From assembly GCF_002160325.1 (NCBI RefSeq), contig NZ_NFKJ01000006.1, positions 1 to 64,000 on the forward strand: a stretch of 64,000 bases of DNA. Direction: 5' to 3'. The notes beneath the pieces were generated by a model that was not told the origin of the DNA, ran no database searches, and saw nothing but the letters and a program-made list of their open reading frames with translations. Shown here piece by piece: positions 43,392 through 53,116 of this stretch (its first letter is position 1; the number at the start of each line of letters is the position of its first letter). The stretch comes from Lachnoclostridium sp. An181. GTDB taxonomy: Bacteria; Bacillota; Clostridia; Lachnospirales; Lachnospiraceae. Made by a program: the position numbers and the translations under genes.

Positions 43392-44649
43392 TGCTGCCTC
43401 CTAACTGGATCTTCCTCTCTGTCTTCCGCCCCGCAGGTGCAAAAAACTCTCCAAATCCAATATCTTCCACTGATATTTTACACATCTTTTCATTCTCAAA
43501 AATGACCTGGATCTTCAGACGCACAGAATAGCCTTTTCTCCTTGGAAAACCTTTCAGACTGAGCGGATAGTGTCTCTTTTCACCTGTCACCAAGGATTCA
43601 ACGATTATGTTGATTTCATCCAGATCATCTGCAATAGCCTCCCACTCGCCGTCTGATTCATACCATCTCGCACCCCAAAAAACAAGTGGCTGCCAGAATT
43701 CTCCTTCACCTTTGCGCACCTTCACGGAAATCTGCTCCATCATCTTTGTCTCATCCAGGTATACAGCCCCGTCCCAGAACCCGCAATGTCTTCGAAATGC
43801 AGTATAGCAGGCTCCTTTGCTGTAAAGATTGTTTCCGGCAAACGCTTTTCTTCCATTGCACAACACTTTTAAAGAATCCGGAAACCAGCGTGTATCAAAT
43901 CCCTCTCCTGTCAAATACACGGAAGAGATCAGCTTTTTTTCAAAGACCCCTTCAATAAAGCGTTTAAACTGCAGATCTGCATTCTTGGCAGCTTCTTTGT
44001 CCACCATGGAGTAGACAGTTTCCATCTCCGAAATCTGTGCTCCTGCCACTTCATCCACAGTCACAAACACTCTCTCATCTGTGGTCTTTGGACTTTTCAC
44101 TTTTCTAAGCATAAAAGCACGGATTTCTGTATGGTCACAGTAAAAAAGCGCCGCCTCATACTGCCACAGCTCCTTTGGCTGGTAAAACATGTACTGACAG
44201 AAACTTTCCTTGTAATCCTGGACATAAACATTCTCTTTTCTGACACCAATCCTCTGGGCCACACCTTTTAAAATCTTTGCAAGATCAATGTTCATCTTTG
44301 GGACAGAGAAGGTAATCCCATCAATCTTTTGAAATTTCTGCAGGGAAAGCTGGACAAATTTTGCAAGAAGCCAGACAGACTCATATATGTTTCCTTCTAT
44401 TTCTATTTTTTCCTGAAGCATGACAAGGGAGAGAAGACCGGATACCGTGACCCCTTTTCCAAGCCTTTCCATCTCAACAGCATCCTTGCCATAACTCCAT
44501 GTGTCATGGGAATAGCCGAGCACCATCGGAATCTGGTCATAATCATCTTCCGCTTCCAATGTAAGGGGCTCCTGCGTTATTTCATCATAATAGCTGATTT
44601 GGCAGCCTCTGTCATTCAAATCATATCCTATGATACTGCCTTTCCTCAT
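43366..44649 (-). CDS. DUF5716 family protein (actin/HSP70-like fold)
   Basis: The 427-aa protein starts MRKGSIIGYDLNDRGCQISYY, an actin/HSP70-like first beta hairpin, with VTFSVPKMN... and KENVYVQDYKESFCQYMFYQPKELWQY resembling the HSP70 ATPase core layout. Standard phosphate loops (DLGTT, GGG) are degenerate, so ATP hydrolysis is uncertain. The C-terminal 100 residues form a beta-rich domain. The ATG at 44649 lies after GGAGG, 20 nt downstream of the DUF5717 stop. It matches the DUF5716 family of Clostridia. Confidence 0.75.
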   Translation of the reverse strand: MRKGSIIGYDLNDRGCQISYYDEITQEPLTLEAEDDYDQIPMVLGYSHDTWSYGKDAVEMERLGKGVTVSGLLSLVMLQEKIEIEGNIYESVWLLAKFVQLSLQKFQKIDGITFSVPKMNIDLAKILKGVAQRIGVRKENVYVQDYKESFCQYMFYQPKELWQYEAALFYCDHTEIRAFMLRKVKSPKTTDERVFVTVDEVAGAQISEMETVYSMVDKEAAKNADLQFKRFIEGVFEKKLISSVYLTGEGFDTRWFPDSLKVLCNGRKAFAGNNLYSKGACYTAFRRHCGFWDGAVYLDETKMMEQISVKVRKGEGEFWQPLVFWGARWYESDGEWEAIADDLDEINIIVESLVTGEKRHYPLSLKGFPRRKGYSVRLKIQVIFENEKMCKISVEDIGFGEFFAPAGRKTERKIQLGGSNGQFNSLL

Positions 44650-44669
44650 GTTTTCCCTTCCTCCATTCT

Positions 44670-47600
44670 TTAGTACAATACAAACATCTCTTCTGCTGCC
44701 ATTTCTTCTGACTGATAGCCGTCCATCCCTTTTATCGAGCCTTTTTCTTTGCACATTTGATTGATTCTTCCGTACCTTCCCTCCGCATCAGTATCTTTTG
44801 GAAGATAAGACATTTTTTCACTCACACTTTCTTTTTCTTCCCTTATCTCTTTCCACTGATAGCGAAGACATTCGTCCGAAAATACAACAATCTCCTTTAC
44901 ATAAATATTCTCAAACACCGGCTCCAAAATCTCAGACTGATACACTGCCCCCTCCAGCTCTTCCGGGCCAATCTGATAATAAAGCTTTACTTTTCCTCCA
45001 AATTTTGCATGGTATTCCACCATCACCTTATCGTGTAGCATCAGTTCCTGCAGCCACTGTTTTGGATATTTCAGATAGAACGGAAAGAGAATGCTCTTTA
45101 AGCGCATTTCCTTCATGAATCCTTTGAGCATGGAGCCCAGCGTTTCGGATAACTCTTTTCCTGCATAGAATTTAAGAAGAGCAATCCTGCAAACCTGCGC
45201 AAGCTCTTCTCCTTGCCCAAACTCTTTTTCCATGATTTCAAAAATACAGGAGGACACAATCCTTTCCTTCACGACATATTCCTGTGCCATATAAGCCAAA
45301 TATGCCTGTTTGATCCTGAAATACGGCTCTCTCTCATAGTAATACTGAAAAATTTCTTCGCTTCCTGTCACTTCCTCTGCAAACAGCATCTGTGTAATAA
45401 TTTTCTCTGCCAGATTTTGTGCGGAAATTTTCTTTTCCACAGCAGCATGCCAAAGTCTTTTCATCTTTTTGGTAGCCCCGCAATAATACTGCGCCAGATA
45501 AGCAAGGCTCACCTGATCATACTGACCCCTTTCAAACAGCCAAAAAGCTAAAAAGGTTAAATAATCGTCCTCTGCGTACTCCGTTTCTTGAATCTTCCCT
45601 GTACATACCTTCAATACATCAGCCAGTTCATAGGCATCCGGTCCTTTTTGTTTTACGCTGTCAAAGGTCACTTCTTCTATCTCCTGTGCCCCTTTCCTGT
45701 CTCCGGATCCATCCATGTAGGTTTTACAAAGTTCAATGTAGATTGGCTCATAAAACAGTCTTTCCGTATCATAGCCAATGGAATCCGTATAGTACATCCC
45801 GTCCTTTGACTCCCACACAATCCGTGCCTCTTTGTCATAGAGATAGACTTTTGTCCCTTCCCCTTTGTATGGGATATGCTGGTTTACTTTTCCGTCTTTT
45901 TCTATCACAAGAATCCACTTCATCCGTGGATTTTTTGTCTTCACCTCATAGGCATGGCATATGTCATTGAGCGCATTCATCCGCTTTGCATCCAGATACC
46001 TCACATTTAAGAATTTCCGGTATATAATGCGCAGCTGCTCATTGATATGACGTTTCGACAGCTGGCTCCATGCAAACTTTTCCATTTCTTCTCTGTAATG
46101 TCTGTAAATCTGCCCTTCTTCATCCTCGTTTTGAATTATATCTGCATACAGAAACGCAGCTTTTTTATATGGAAGTGTGTTGCCGTACATAAAGTAAAGA
46201 TGGACACTCTTCTGCAGCCTTCCCCGAAACTTCCTGACATCCAAAGACAGCATATAGTATTCGTAGAGCTGGGCAATCTTTAATCCTTCCTGCACAGCCA
46301 TTTCATACCATTTAAAGTATTCTCCGGAAGTTCTGTTGTCTTTAATCAGCATCGTGCAGATTGCAAACAGGAGTGATTTTTCCTTGTATTCCCCATACAG
46401 ACGCATCAAAAGACGCAGCAGCATCCGGTTGAATTCCTTTTTCTGGCTAGCGAGATTTGCAATGTAAAAGGCCATCTCAGATGAGATAAGTCGGTATTTT
46501 GCCGCAAAATTCAGAACCTGGATTTCAAATGCTCCCAGTCGTTTGAGAGTTTCCTTTTTCTCCCTGTAACAACGGTAACACTCTCTGTAAAACAAAATTT
46601 CATTCGCCCCGATCGGTGCCTGTGTTTTGATCGCCTTCAGTCTCTTCTCCGGTGTTTTGTACTCCGGATGGATATTGAGCATCATACAGAAAAGACTCCA
46701 GGAATCTGTGTTCTGAGAATATGCTTTTTCTATCTCCTCTATCACCCGTTGCACATGGCTTCCTTCTTTGCGGATGCAGGCTGTTAAAAAGAGATAATAT
46801 GAATTTTTCTCCGGCCATTCGCTCAATTGCAACCGATTGTAATCATAGTTTTCCAAAATCCATTTAGCCTTCTCTTCTTTTCCTGCATACAGACATGCAT
46901 GTGCCTGCATGAAAAGATAGATTTCATTTCTGCTCTCCTCATACAGCTTTTTCAGACTTTCCAGCGAATCTTTCAGCCATACCTCTTTTCCCAGATCTCC
47001 CCGGTCGCATTTAAGAAGATTTTTCAAGATGTTTGCCAGAACAAGACGCTCCCCGCAAGAAACCTGTTCCTTTGGTTCTTTCCACACATCCACCTGATAC
47101 ACAAGCTCCTCGTATGGAGTATAAAAAATGATTTTCCCGTAATTGTGACCCGCATGCAGTTTCTTGTCATCAATTGTATACGCAAAATCATATACATTTG
47201 AAATAAAATGTTCTGTGCAGAACTCCTCCCGCTCTGTTGACAAAAATTCTCCGACAGTCTCTGCCTTTATCTTCATATATCCCCATGTATTTTTCTCAAT
47301 TGGAATCAATTCTTTCACCGGCTCAGATATATTGGAAAATTTCTTTTCATTCTCCTTAAGAGTGAGAAAAATCCTCTCTTTTTGTTTGATTCCGACCAAA
47401 AACTCTTCCATAGCCTGCTCGCCAAGAGACCACCTTCTCATATTGCCGTATAAATTGTAAATCCTTGGCTCTTCATGCTTGAGCAGCCCGTAAAATTCTC
47501 TGGAGCGGAACAGGCGATGTGCCACATCATAATCCTGCATGGCAAGATTTTTAAAATCTCTGATGCTCTGAATTTTCCCATACTCTGTCATCAAATAGGG

Positions 47601-47942
47601 TTTTTCGATCACAGCCGTGAATTTGATGTCATACTCTCCGCCATTGCACACAACAGTGAAAGCCCCGCACTCAACATTGCCAGGCATCAGTCCTCTTCCA
47701 TCATAAACAAACTCCAGTTTCACTGCAGTCCCCTCAAATCCCTGTTCTTTAAAACGCACTCTCAAGGAAGAGGTATAGACAAGCCCCCTTATCTTTCCTC
47801 CTCCCTTCCCTTTGATCTCAAAATTTCCTCTATACTGTTTTCCCTCTTCCACATGTATGATGATCTGTGTCTTAGGAAAAATAATATCCGGATGCGTCAT
47901 CTGGAAATTTCCTTTTGCAAATTTATTTATTTTATTCTTCAT
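44670..47942 (-). CDS. DUF5717 family large helical-solenoid protein
   Basis: The 1090-aa protein has no signal peptide or membrane segment. The N-terminal about 130 residues form a beta-sandwich with IIFPKTQIIIHVEEGKQYRGNFEIKG and KGGGKIRGLVYTSSLRVRF; the middle (about 300-980) is a long run of helical hairpins, and the C-terminal 80 residues are beta-rich. It matches DUF5717, which is usually beside DUF5716. It leads the three-gene operon. A role as a large scaffold binding a partner (perhaps a chaperone-like complex) is my inference. Confidence 0.75.
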   Translation of the reverse strand: MKNKINKFAKGNFQMTHPDIIFPKTQIIIHVEEGKQYRGNFEIKGKGGGKIRGLVYTSSLRVRFKEQGFEGTAVKLEFVYDGRGLMPGNVECGAFTVVCNGGEYDIKFTAVIEKPYLMTEYGKIQSIRDFKNLAMQDYDVAHRLFRSREFYGLLKHEEPRIYNLYGNMRRWSLGEQAMEEFLVGIKQKERIFLTLKENEKKFSNISEPVKELIPIEKNTWGYMKIKAETVGEFLSTEREEFCTEHFISNVYDFAYTIDDKKLHAGHNYGKIIFYTPYEELVYQVDVWKEPKEQVSCGERLVLANILKNLLKCDRGDLGKEVWLKDSLESLKKLYEESRNEIYLFMQAHACLYAGKEEKAKWILENYDYNRLQLSEWPEKNSYYLFLTACIRKEGSHVQRVIEEIEKAYSQNTDSWSLFCMMLNIHPEYKTPEKRLKAIKTQAPIGANEILFYRECYRCYREKKETLKRLGAFEIQVLNFAAKYRLISSEMAFYIANLASQKKEFNRMLLRLLMRLYGEYKEKSLLFAICTMLIKDNRTSGEYFKWYEMAVQEGLKIAQLYEYYMLSLDVRKFRGRLQKSVHLYFMYGNTLPYKKAAFLYADIIQNEDEEGQIYRHYREEMEKFAWSQLSKRHINEQLRIIYRKFLNVRYLDAKRMNALNDICHAYEVKTKNPRMKWILVIEKDGKVNQHIPYKGEGTKVYLYDKEARIVWESKDGMYYTDSIGYDTERLFYEPIYIELCKTYMDGSGDRKGAQEIEEVTFDSVKQKGPDAYELADVLKVCTGKIQETEYAEDDYLTFLAFWLFERGQYDQVSLAYLAQYYCGATKKMKRLWHAAVEKKISAQNLAEKIITQMLFAEEVTGSEEIFQYYYEREPYFRIKQAYLAYMAQEYVVKERIVSSCIFEIMEKEFGQGEELAQVCRIALLKFYAGKELSETLGSMLKGFMKEMRLKSILFPFYLKYPKQWLQELMLHDKVMVEYHAKFGGKVKLYYQIGPEELEGAVYQSEILEPVFENIYVKEIVVFSDECLRYQWKEIREEKESVSEKMSYLPKDTDAEGRYGRINQMCKEKGSIKGMDGYQSEEMAAEEMFVLY

Positions 47943-48071
47943 AGTATCTTTTGCTTCCCCTACCCGTACTTTGCATTTTTATCCAATTGCGCTATAATGG
48001 ATTATTATAGCATTACTGTGATACCAAAAGCAATGCCGTATCTTACATAAATAAGAAATGAGGTCGATAAG

Positions 48072-49169
48072 ATGAACATAAAACCATCCTTCCATGGAAG
48101 TGATCTAGAAAAAGTTGCAGAATACTATCACATTCCCCGGGATAAAATTGTCTGCTACAGCGCAAATGTAAATCCACTCGGTCTTTCCGAACATCTAAAA
48201 GATCTTTTATGTCAAAATCTGGATATCCTAAGTTCCTATCCGGACCGTGAGTACAGATCATTGCGCATGCATGCTGCACGTTACTGCAATACATCTGACG
48301 AATATATTGTCCCCGGAAACGGAACGACAGAGCTTATCACGCTTGCAATCTCTGTTCTGGGTCCAAAACATGCCTTGCTGCTTGGTCCTTCTTATTCCGA
48401 ATACACAAGAGAACTTACACTTGCCGGCTGCTCTTACAAAAGCTACTATCTGAAAAAAAGGCAGGATTTCCGTCTTGACATGGATGACTTTTTGAAAACA
48501 CTTTCAGAACACCCTGAGGTGGATTTTATAATTTTGTGCAATCCAAACAACCCAACTTCATCCGCACTGACAGTTGACGAAATCCGCATTCTTCTAAAGA
48601 CATGCCAAAAACATAATGTATTTGTCATGATCGATGAAACATACTGTGAATTTTCTCCAAAAAATATCAGCGCAGTACCGCTTGTTGTTTCCTTTAAAAA
48701 CCTTCTCGTTTTACGGGGCCTGTCCAAATTTTTTGCAGCCCCTGGACTTCGGCTTGGATACGGCGTGACAAGCAGTCCATATCTTCTAAGACAGATGCGG
48801 GAAGTCCAAAACCCGTGGAGCGTCAACAGCGCTGCTGCCTTTGCCGGGGAAGTCCTCTTTGACGACACAAGCTATATCGGCAATGTGCGTTCACTTATCG
48901 AGGAGGAGCGCAGCCGTATGATGCGGGAACTGTCCAGTTGGAAAAATATCAGGCTGTATCCTGCCTATGCAAACTTTATCCTGATTGAAATCACAAAGCC
49001 TCACACCACATCGTATGACGTGTTTGAATATCTGATCCAAAACCATCTGATGGTGAGGGACTGCAGCTCATTTCCGGGTCTTGACGGAGAATTCATCCGT
49101 TTCTGCATTATGCTTCCGAAAGAAAATGACCGGCTTTTGCAGCATTTGAAGACATTTCTTGAGACATAG
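48072..49169 (+). CDS. Class I aminotransferase, CobD/HisC-like
   Basis: The 365-aa PLP enzyme has ANVNPLGLSE, PGNGTTELI, CNPNNPTS, DETYCEF and the PLP lysine K219 in LRGLSKFFAAPGLRLGYG. The pattern fits threonine-phosphate decarboxylase (CobD) or histidinol-phosphate aminotransferase. No cobalamin or histidine genes flank it, so the role cannot be settled by context. It is divergent from the DUF5717 gene and has its own terminator. Confidence 0.85.
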   Translation: MNIKPSFHGSDLEKVAEYYHIPRDKIVCYSANVNPLGLSEHLKDLLCQNLDILSSYPDREYRSLRMHAARYCNTSDEYIVPGNGTTELITLAISVLGPKHALLLGPSYSEYTRELTLAGCSYKSYYLKKRQDFRLDMDDFLKTLSEHPEVDFIILCNPNNPTSSALTVDEIRILLKTCQKHNVFVMIDETYCEFSPKNISAVPLVVSFKNLLVLRGLSKFFAAPGLRLGYGVTSSPYLLRQMREVQNPWSVNSAAAFAGEVLFDDTSYIGNVRSLIEEERSRMMRELSSWKNIRLYPAYANFILIEITKPHTTSYDVFEYLIQNHLMVRDCSSFPGLDGEFIRFCIMLPKENDRLLQHLKTFLET

Positions 49170-49175
49170 AAAAAC

Positions 49176-49220
49176 CCCCTTAAGTAGATTTTGGTTATTT
49201 ACCTTTTCTACTTAAGAGGG
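49176..49220. terminator. Bidirectional terminator
   Basis: Arms CCCTTAAGTAGA and TCTACTTAAGAGGG lie between the convergent aminotransferase and ABC permease genes. Confidence 0.85.
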
Positions 49221-49247
49221 ATCATATCATTTTCCGGACCGCTTTTT

Positions 49248-51224
49248 CTATTTGACAATTCTGTAATATTCTCTCGCTGTAGCCATATATACCACTGCAT
49301 AAACAGCGGCAAAAACGAACACTGTTCCCACGGTTCCCTTCACGAACATCTCTGCATTATTCAAATTCATCACCGCAAGTATTTTCTTCATCATGCTAAA
49401 TGCCGCCACCACATGGATACATGCGCACACAAGAGGTATAAAGAATACCATCAGTGTCTGGCTTCTGATGCTGGCCCTGATTTCTTTTTCACTCATTCCT
49501 ACCTTTTTCATAATCTCAAATCTTGCCTTGTCATCATGTCCTTCCGATATCTGTTTATAGTAGATGATCAGCACTGTGGCCATGATAAAGATGGCTCCTA
49601 GGAACAGCCCAAGGAACAAAAATCCCCCGTAAAACTGGGAAAAAGTTTCTCTGTTTTCTTCCCTTCCCTCAACACTTCCGGCAAGTCCATGTTCCCGAAG
49701 ATAAGCAGATACCTGTGCGGACACCTGTTTCTCCGTCTCTTTCGTGTCATTGACAAGTGTGATGCCTTTATAATATTCCATACCTTCCGTATTGACATCT
49801 GTGCCCTCATAATATTTTGCGGCAAACTCCATAGCATCCTCCTGGTTCATCACAAAGATGTACACATCTCCCATGAAAGCCGCATACTCCCCGGCAACCG
49901 GAACCTTTGAAATCTGTTTTACAATCTTCCAGCTTTTGTCTTCGTAGCTGATCACACCATCCAGTTTTTCTCCCCTTAAGGCAAAGACTCCGATCTGTCC
50001 TTTGTTCAGCTTTAGATCATCTCCACAGATTCGATTGTAATCTCCAATCTCCAAAAGCAAAATCCCCGTCAGGTTCGTCATATCACCCAGTTTGTTGAAA
50101 TTCTTGATCCTTCCGTCTTTTACAACAGTTGTCAACGAATAACTGCGGTAAGAGATTTCCGTTTTCTTTTCTAAATGGCTGTCGGTTAAAATATTATCAA
50201 CTGTCTTTGACAGTTTGTCTGCCTCTTCCCTGCTTACATTTTTTACCTCTATACTTAAGCTTGCCGGATAACGGGTATGGATAATGTCTTCAATTCCCAC
50301 ATTCATGCTGACCGTTGTCGATACCATGACAAGCACCATTGTGGAAAGAATACAGATGTTTGCCAATCCCACTGCATTTTGTTTCATTCGGTATATCATT
50401 CCGGAAACCATTGTAAAATGATTTGGTTTATAATAAAATTTTTTATTCTTTTTTAGGAATTTCAACAAAAGAATGCTGCCTGCACTGAAGACGAAATAGG
50501 TTCCCACGATCACAAACAGGACGGAAATAAAAAATTTAAACATGGCCTCCACCGGAGATTCCACCGTGTTCGCAATATAATATCCAATTCCCACAAACAA
50601 AAACCCCAAAATTCCAGTGATCCATTTTGTTTTTGGCTCCTTTTCTCCAACCTGCCCTCCCTTTAAAAGCTCCACTGGATTGGAAAGATGGATCTGACGG
50701 ACTGCATTTGCATAAATGAAAAGAAAAATAACCCCAAACATGCACGCCGAAACTAAGATTCCATGAATATTGATCTCAATCCCAAATACAACATGGAAAT
50801 CCATGATGCGCAACAGCAAAAGCAAGACTAGTTTGCTTAAAAATATTCCAAAGATGATTCCGCCCGCAAAGCTGACAAATGCAATGTACACGGTCTCAAA
50901 AAACATCATTTTTGCGATATGTTTTTTCTCCATTCCCAGAATATTGTAAAGCCCAAATTCTTTTTTCCTTCTCTTTATAAGAAAACTATTTGTATAAAAC
51001 AGGAAGATCACTGCAAACAGTCCGACAATGATCACCCCATAAAACAGTAACGTGCGGATTGTACTCGCTTCCGGAAGAGTATCCATGCTCTTTGAAAATG
51101 TAAGAGCATAGATAATATAAAACATCGCGATCGTTCCAACACAGGTAAGCATATAAGGAACATAATCCTTTCTGTTCTTTTTCATATTCTCGCGCGCCAG
51201 TTTCCAAAAAAATCCTTTATTCAT
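49248..51224 (-). CDS. BceB-like ABC transporter permease (FtsX family)
   Basis: The 658-aa protein has ten predicted membrane helices and a large extracytoplasmic domain between helices 7 and 8 (about residues 310-510), the hallmark of BceB-type transporters that detoxify or sense cell-wall-active peptides. FtsX motifs appear in NILGMEKKHIAKMMFFETVYIAF and KVGMSEKEIRASIRSQTLMVFF. The ATG at 51224 overlaps the ATPase stop by 8 nt. The sensor kinase upstream shares no ligand domain, so this transporter likely acts as the sensor. Confidence 0.9.
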   Translation of the reverse strand: MNKGFFWKLARENMKKNRKDYVPYMLTCVGTIAMFYIIYALTFSKSMDTLPEASTIRTLLFYGVIIVGLFAVIFLFYTNSFLIKRRKKEFGLYNILGMEKKHIAKMMFFETVYIAFVSFAGGIIFGIFLSKLVLLLLLRIMDFHVVFGIEINIHGILVSACMFGVIFLFIYANAVRQIHLSNPVELLKGGQVGEKEPKTKWITGILGFLFVGIGYYIANTVESPVEAMFKFFISVLFVIVGTYFVFSAGSILLLKFLKKNKKFYYKPNHFTMVSGMIYRMKQNAVGLANICILSTMVLVMVSTTVSMNVGIEDIIHTRYPASLSIEVKNVSREEADKLSKTVDNILTDSHLEKKTEISYRSYSLTTVVKDGRIKNFNKLGDMTNLTGILLLEIGDYNRICGDDLKLNKGQIGVFALRGEKLDGVISYEDKSWKIVKQISKVPVAGEYAAFMGDVYIFVMNQEDAMEFAAKYYEGTDVNTEGMEYYKGITLVNDTKETEKQVSAQVSAYLREHGLAGSVEGREENRETFSQFYGGFLFLGLFLGAIFIMATVLIIYYKQISEGHDDKARFEIMKKVGMSEKEIRASIRSQTLMVFFIPLVCACIHVVAAFSMMKKILAVMNLNNAEMFVKGTVGTVFVFAAVYAVVYMATAREYYRIVK

Positions 51225-51984
51225 ATCTTCCACCACCTGTCGCTATCATGGTCAGAGTATCTGAAATCTTCTGATACAGCTCTTCATTGGTGAGATTTCC
51301 GCGGTATATCTGATGATACACCTGGCCGTCTTTGATAAATAAAACTCTGCCCGCATGGCTCGCTGCTTTCGTACTGTGCGTCACCATCAAAATGGTCTGT
51401 CCTTCTGCATTGATGTCCGAAAACAATCCCAAAAGCTGATCTGATGACCGGGAGTCCAGTGCTCCTGTCGGTTCGTCCGCCAAAATAAGTTTTGGATTTG
51501 TGATCAGTGCCCTTGCCACCGCTGTTCTCTGTTTCTGCCCTCCGGAAACTTCATAAGGATATTTAGAAAGAATATTTCCAATCTCTAATTTTCTCGCTAT
51601 AGGGAAAAGTCTTTTTTGCATCTCATCGTATTTGACTCCCGCCAAAACAAGGGGAAGGAAAATATTATCCTGAAGAGAAAAGGTATCCAAAAGATTAAAA
51701 TCCTGGAATACAAACCCCAGGTTTTCTCTCCGGAATGCTGCTATCTCCTTTTCCCTGATTGTTGAAAGATCCATTCCATTCAGCAATACTTGCCCGGATG
51801 TGGCCTTGTCAAGCGCTGCCAAAATGTTCAAAAGCGTTGTCTTTCCTGAGCCGGACTCGCCCATGATCGCCACGTACTCTCCTTTTTCCACAGAAAAAGT
51901 AACATCTTCCAGCGCATTTACCCTTTGTTTTCCAAACCTCGTTGTGTATATCTTTTTTACATGATTGACTTTTAAAATGCTCAT
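51217..51984 (-). CDS. BceA-like ABC transporter ATP-binding protein
   Basis: The 255-aa ATPase has Walker A GESGSGKTT, signature VSGGQKQR and Walker B LILADEPTGALD. It pairs with the BceB-like permease. The gap of 119 nt to the kinase gene contains an operator-like region at 52051-52098. Confidence 0.92.
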   Translation of the reverse strand: MSILKVNHVKKIYTTRFGKQRVNALEDVTFSVEKGEYVAIMGESGSGKTTLLNILAALDKATSGQVLLNGMDLSTIREKEIAAFRRENLGFVFQDFNLLDTFSLQDNIFLPLVLAGVKYDEMQKRLFPIARKLEIGNILSKYPYEVSGGQKQRTAVARALITNPKLILADEPTGALDSRSSDQLLGLFSDINAEGQTILMVTHSTKAASHAGRVLFIKDGQVYHQIYRGNLTNEELYQKISDTLTMIATGGGRYE

Positions 51985-52050
51985 CTCTTCTGCCTCCTTT
52001 TTCTGTTAACAGTATACCGAAAAAAAGAAATGCAACACCATTGTTTCTCG

Positions 52051-52098
52051 TTACATTTCTTTGTTTTAACCTTACACTTTTGAAAGGTTCCCTGTAAG
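52051..52098. promoter_or_regulatory. Putative response-regulator operator before bceA-like gene
   Basis: TTACA occurs at 52051 and again at 52072 (21 bp, two helical turns apart), and the second is mirrored by TGTAAGG at 52092-52098. Spaced TTACA/TGTAA elements resemble BceR-type binding sites upstream of BceAB operons. It lies in the leader of the transporter genes, so stress-induced transcription would start there. Confidence 0.45.
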
Positions 52099-52103
52099 GA
52101 CGG

Positions 52104-53099
52104 CTATTCAATTTCTACTTTGCGCATTGTAAAGTCAATGGAAACTTTTGTGCCCTCCCCAGGAGCCGATGTAATCTCTATTTTGTGGGACAGACCAGAT
52201 AAAATTTCTTTACAAAGATATAGTCCGATACCGCTGGCTCTTTTTTCTTCCCTTCCGTTGTAGCCGGTAAACCCTCTTTCAAATACCCGCGGAAGATCTT
52301 CCGGTGCAATTCCTATGCCTTCATCTTCCACGATCAATTTCATCCCTTCGTTCCGGATATGGATGATCCCACCCCTCTTGGTATATTTCAGTGCATTGGA
52401 GAGAATCTGCTCCAGAACAAAGGAGCTCCACTTCTCATCTGTCAGCACTTCTGTCCAAAATTCATCCATATCCAAGCGTATCCTCTTCCGTATAAAGGAG
52501 CCACTGTATTTTTTTACAGCCGTCTTTGTCATCTCGAATAAATCTGTTTTTTTAAGTACAAGATCCTGCGACATATCTCCAAGCCGTGCATACTGGAGAA
52601 CCATCTCCACATACTGTTCTGTGCGAAAAAGTTCATCCTGCATTTCCTCTCTGGAAATCTCTTCATCGGACTGCACCATCAGGCGCATTGCTGCGATCGG
52701 TGTTTTTATTTGGTGCGCCCAGAGAGTGTAGTAATCCAGCGCATCTTTTTTCTTCTGAACTTCCCTCTCCAGATTTTGTCTTCCCTGTCTGTCTATGGCG
52801 CGCAAAGCGTTCCGGTATGCCCCCTCAAGTGCTGACTCTGTCTCCGGAAACTCGTCCAGAACAAGAATATTCCCGTCCTCTACACTGTTTAGACTGGACA
52901 TTTTCTCTTTCCACTTAGGATATTCCAGAAACAGAGTCCCTGTCTCTATCGCCAAAAATATCAGTACCATGTAGACAAAACTTTCTGCAGATATCCGGTA
53001 TAGATAGCCAATGAGTGCCACCGCCACAAAAAATATTGCCACCCTGATCCAACTTCTTTTATATTCTCCGATATAGCGCAGCATAGTATTTTGCCCCAT
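52104..53099 (-). CDS. BceS-like sensor histidine kinase
   Basis: The 331-aa kinase has two membrane helices (residues 18-35 and 42-58) separated by only a few residues, so it lacks a sensing domain, as in intramembrane-sensing kinases. The phosphoacceptor H129 lies in LWAHQIKTPIAAMRL; the ATPase has ILSNALKYT, VEDEGIGI and GIGLYLCKEIL. It relies on the BceAB-like transporter for signal detection. Confidence 0.92.
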   Translation of the reverse strand: MGQNTMLRYIGEYKRSWIRVAIFFVAVALIGYLYRISAESFVYMVLIFLAIETGTLFLEYPKWKEKMSSLNSVEDGNILVLDEFPETESALEGAYRNALRAIDRQGRQNLEREVQKKKDALDYYTLWAHQIKTPIAAMRLMVQSDEEISREEMQDELFRTEQYVEMVLQYARLGDMSQDLVLKKTDLFEMTKTAVKKYSGSFIRKRIRLDMDEFWTEVLTDEKWSSFVLEQILSNALKYTKRGGIIHIRNEGMKLIVEDEGIGIAPEDLPRVFERGFTGYNGREEKRASGIGLYLCKEILSGLSHKIEITSAPGEGTKVSIDFTMRKVEIE

Positions 53100-53116
53100 A
53101 TTTTTTCCCCCTGATT

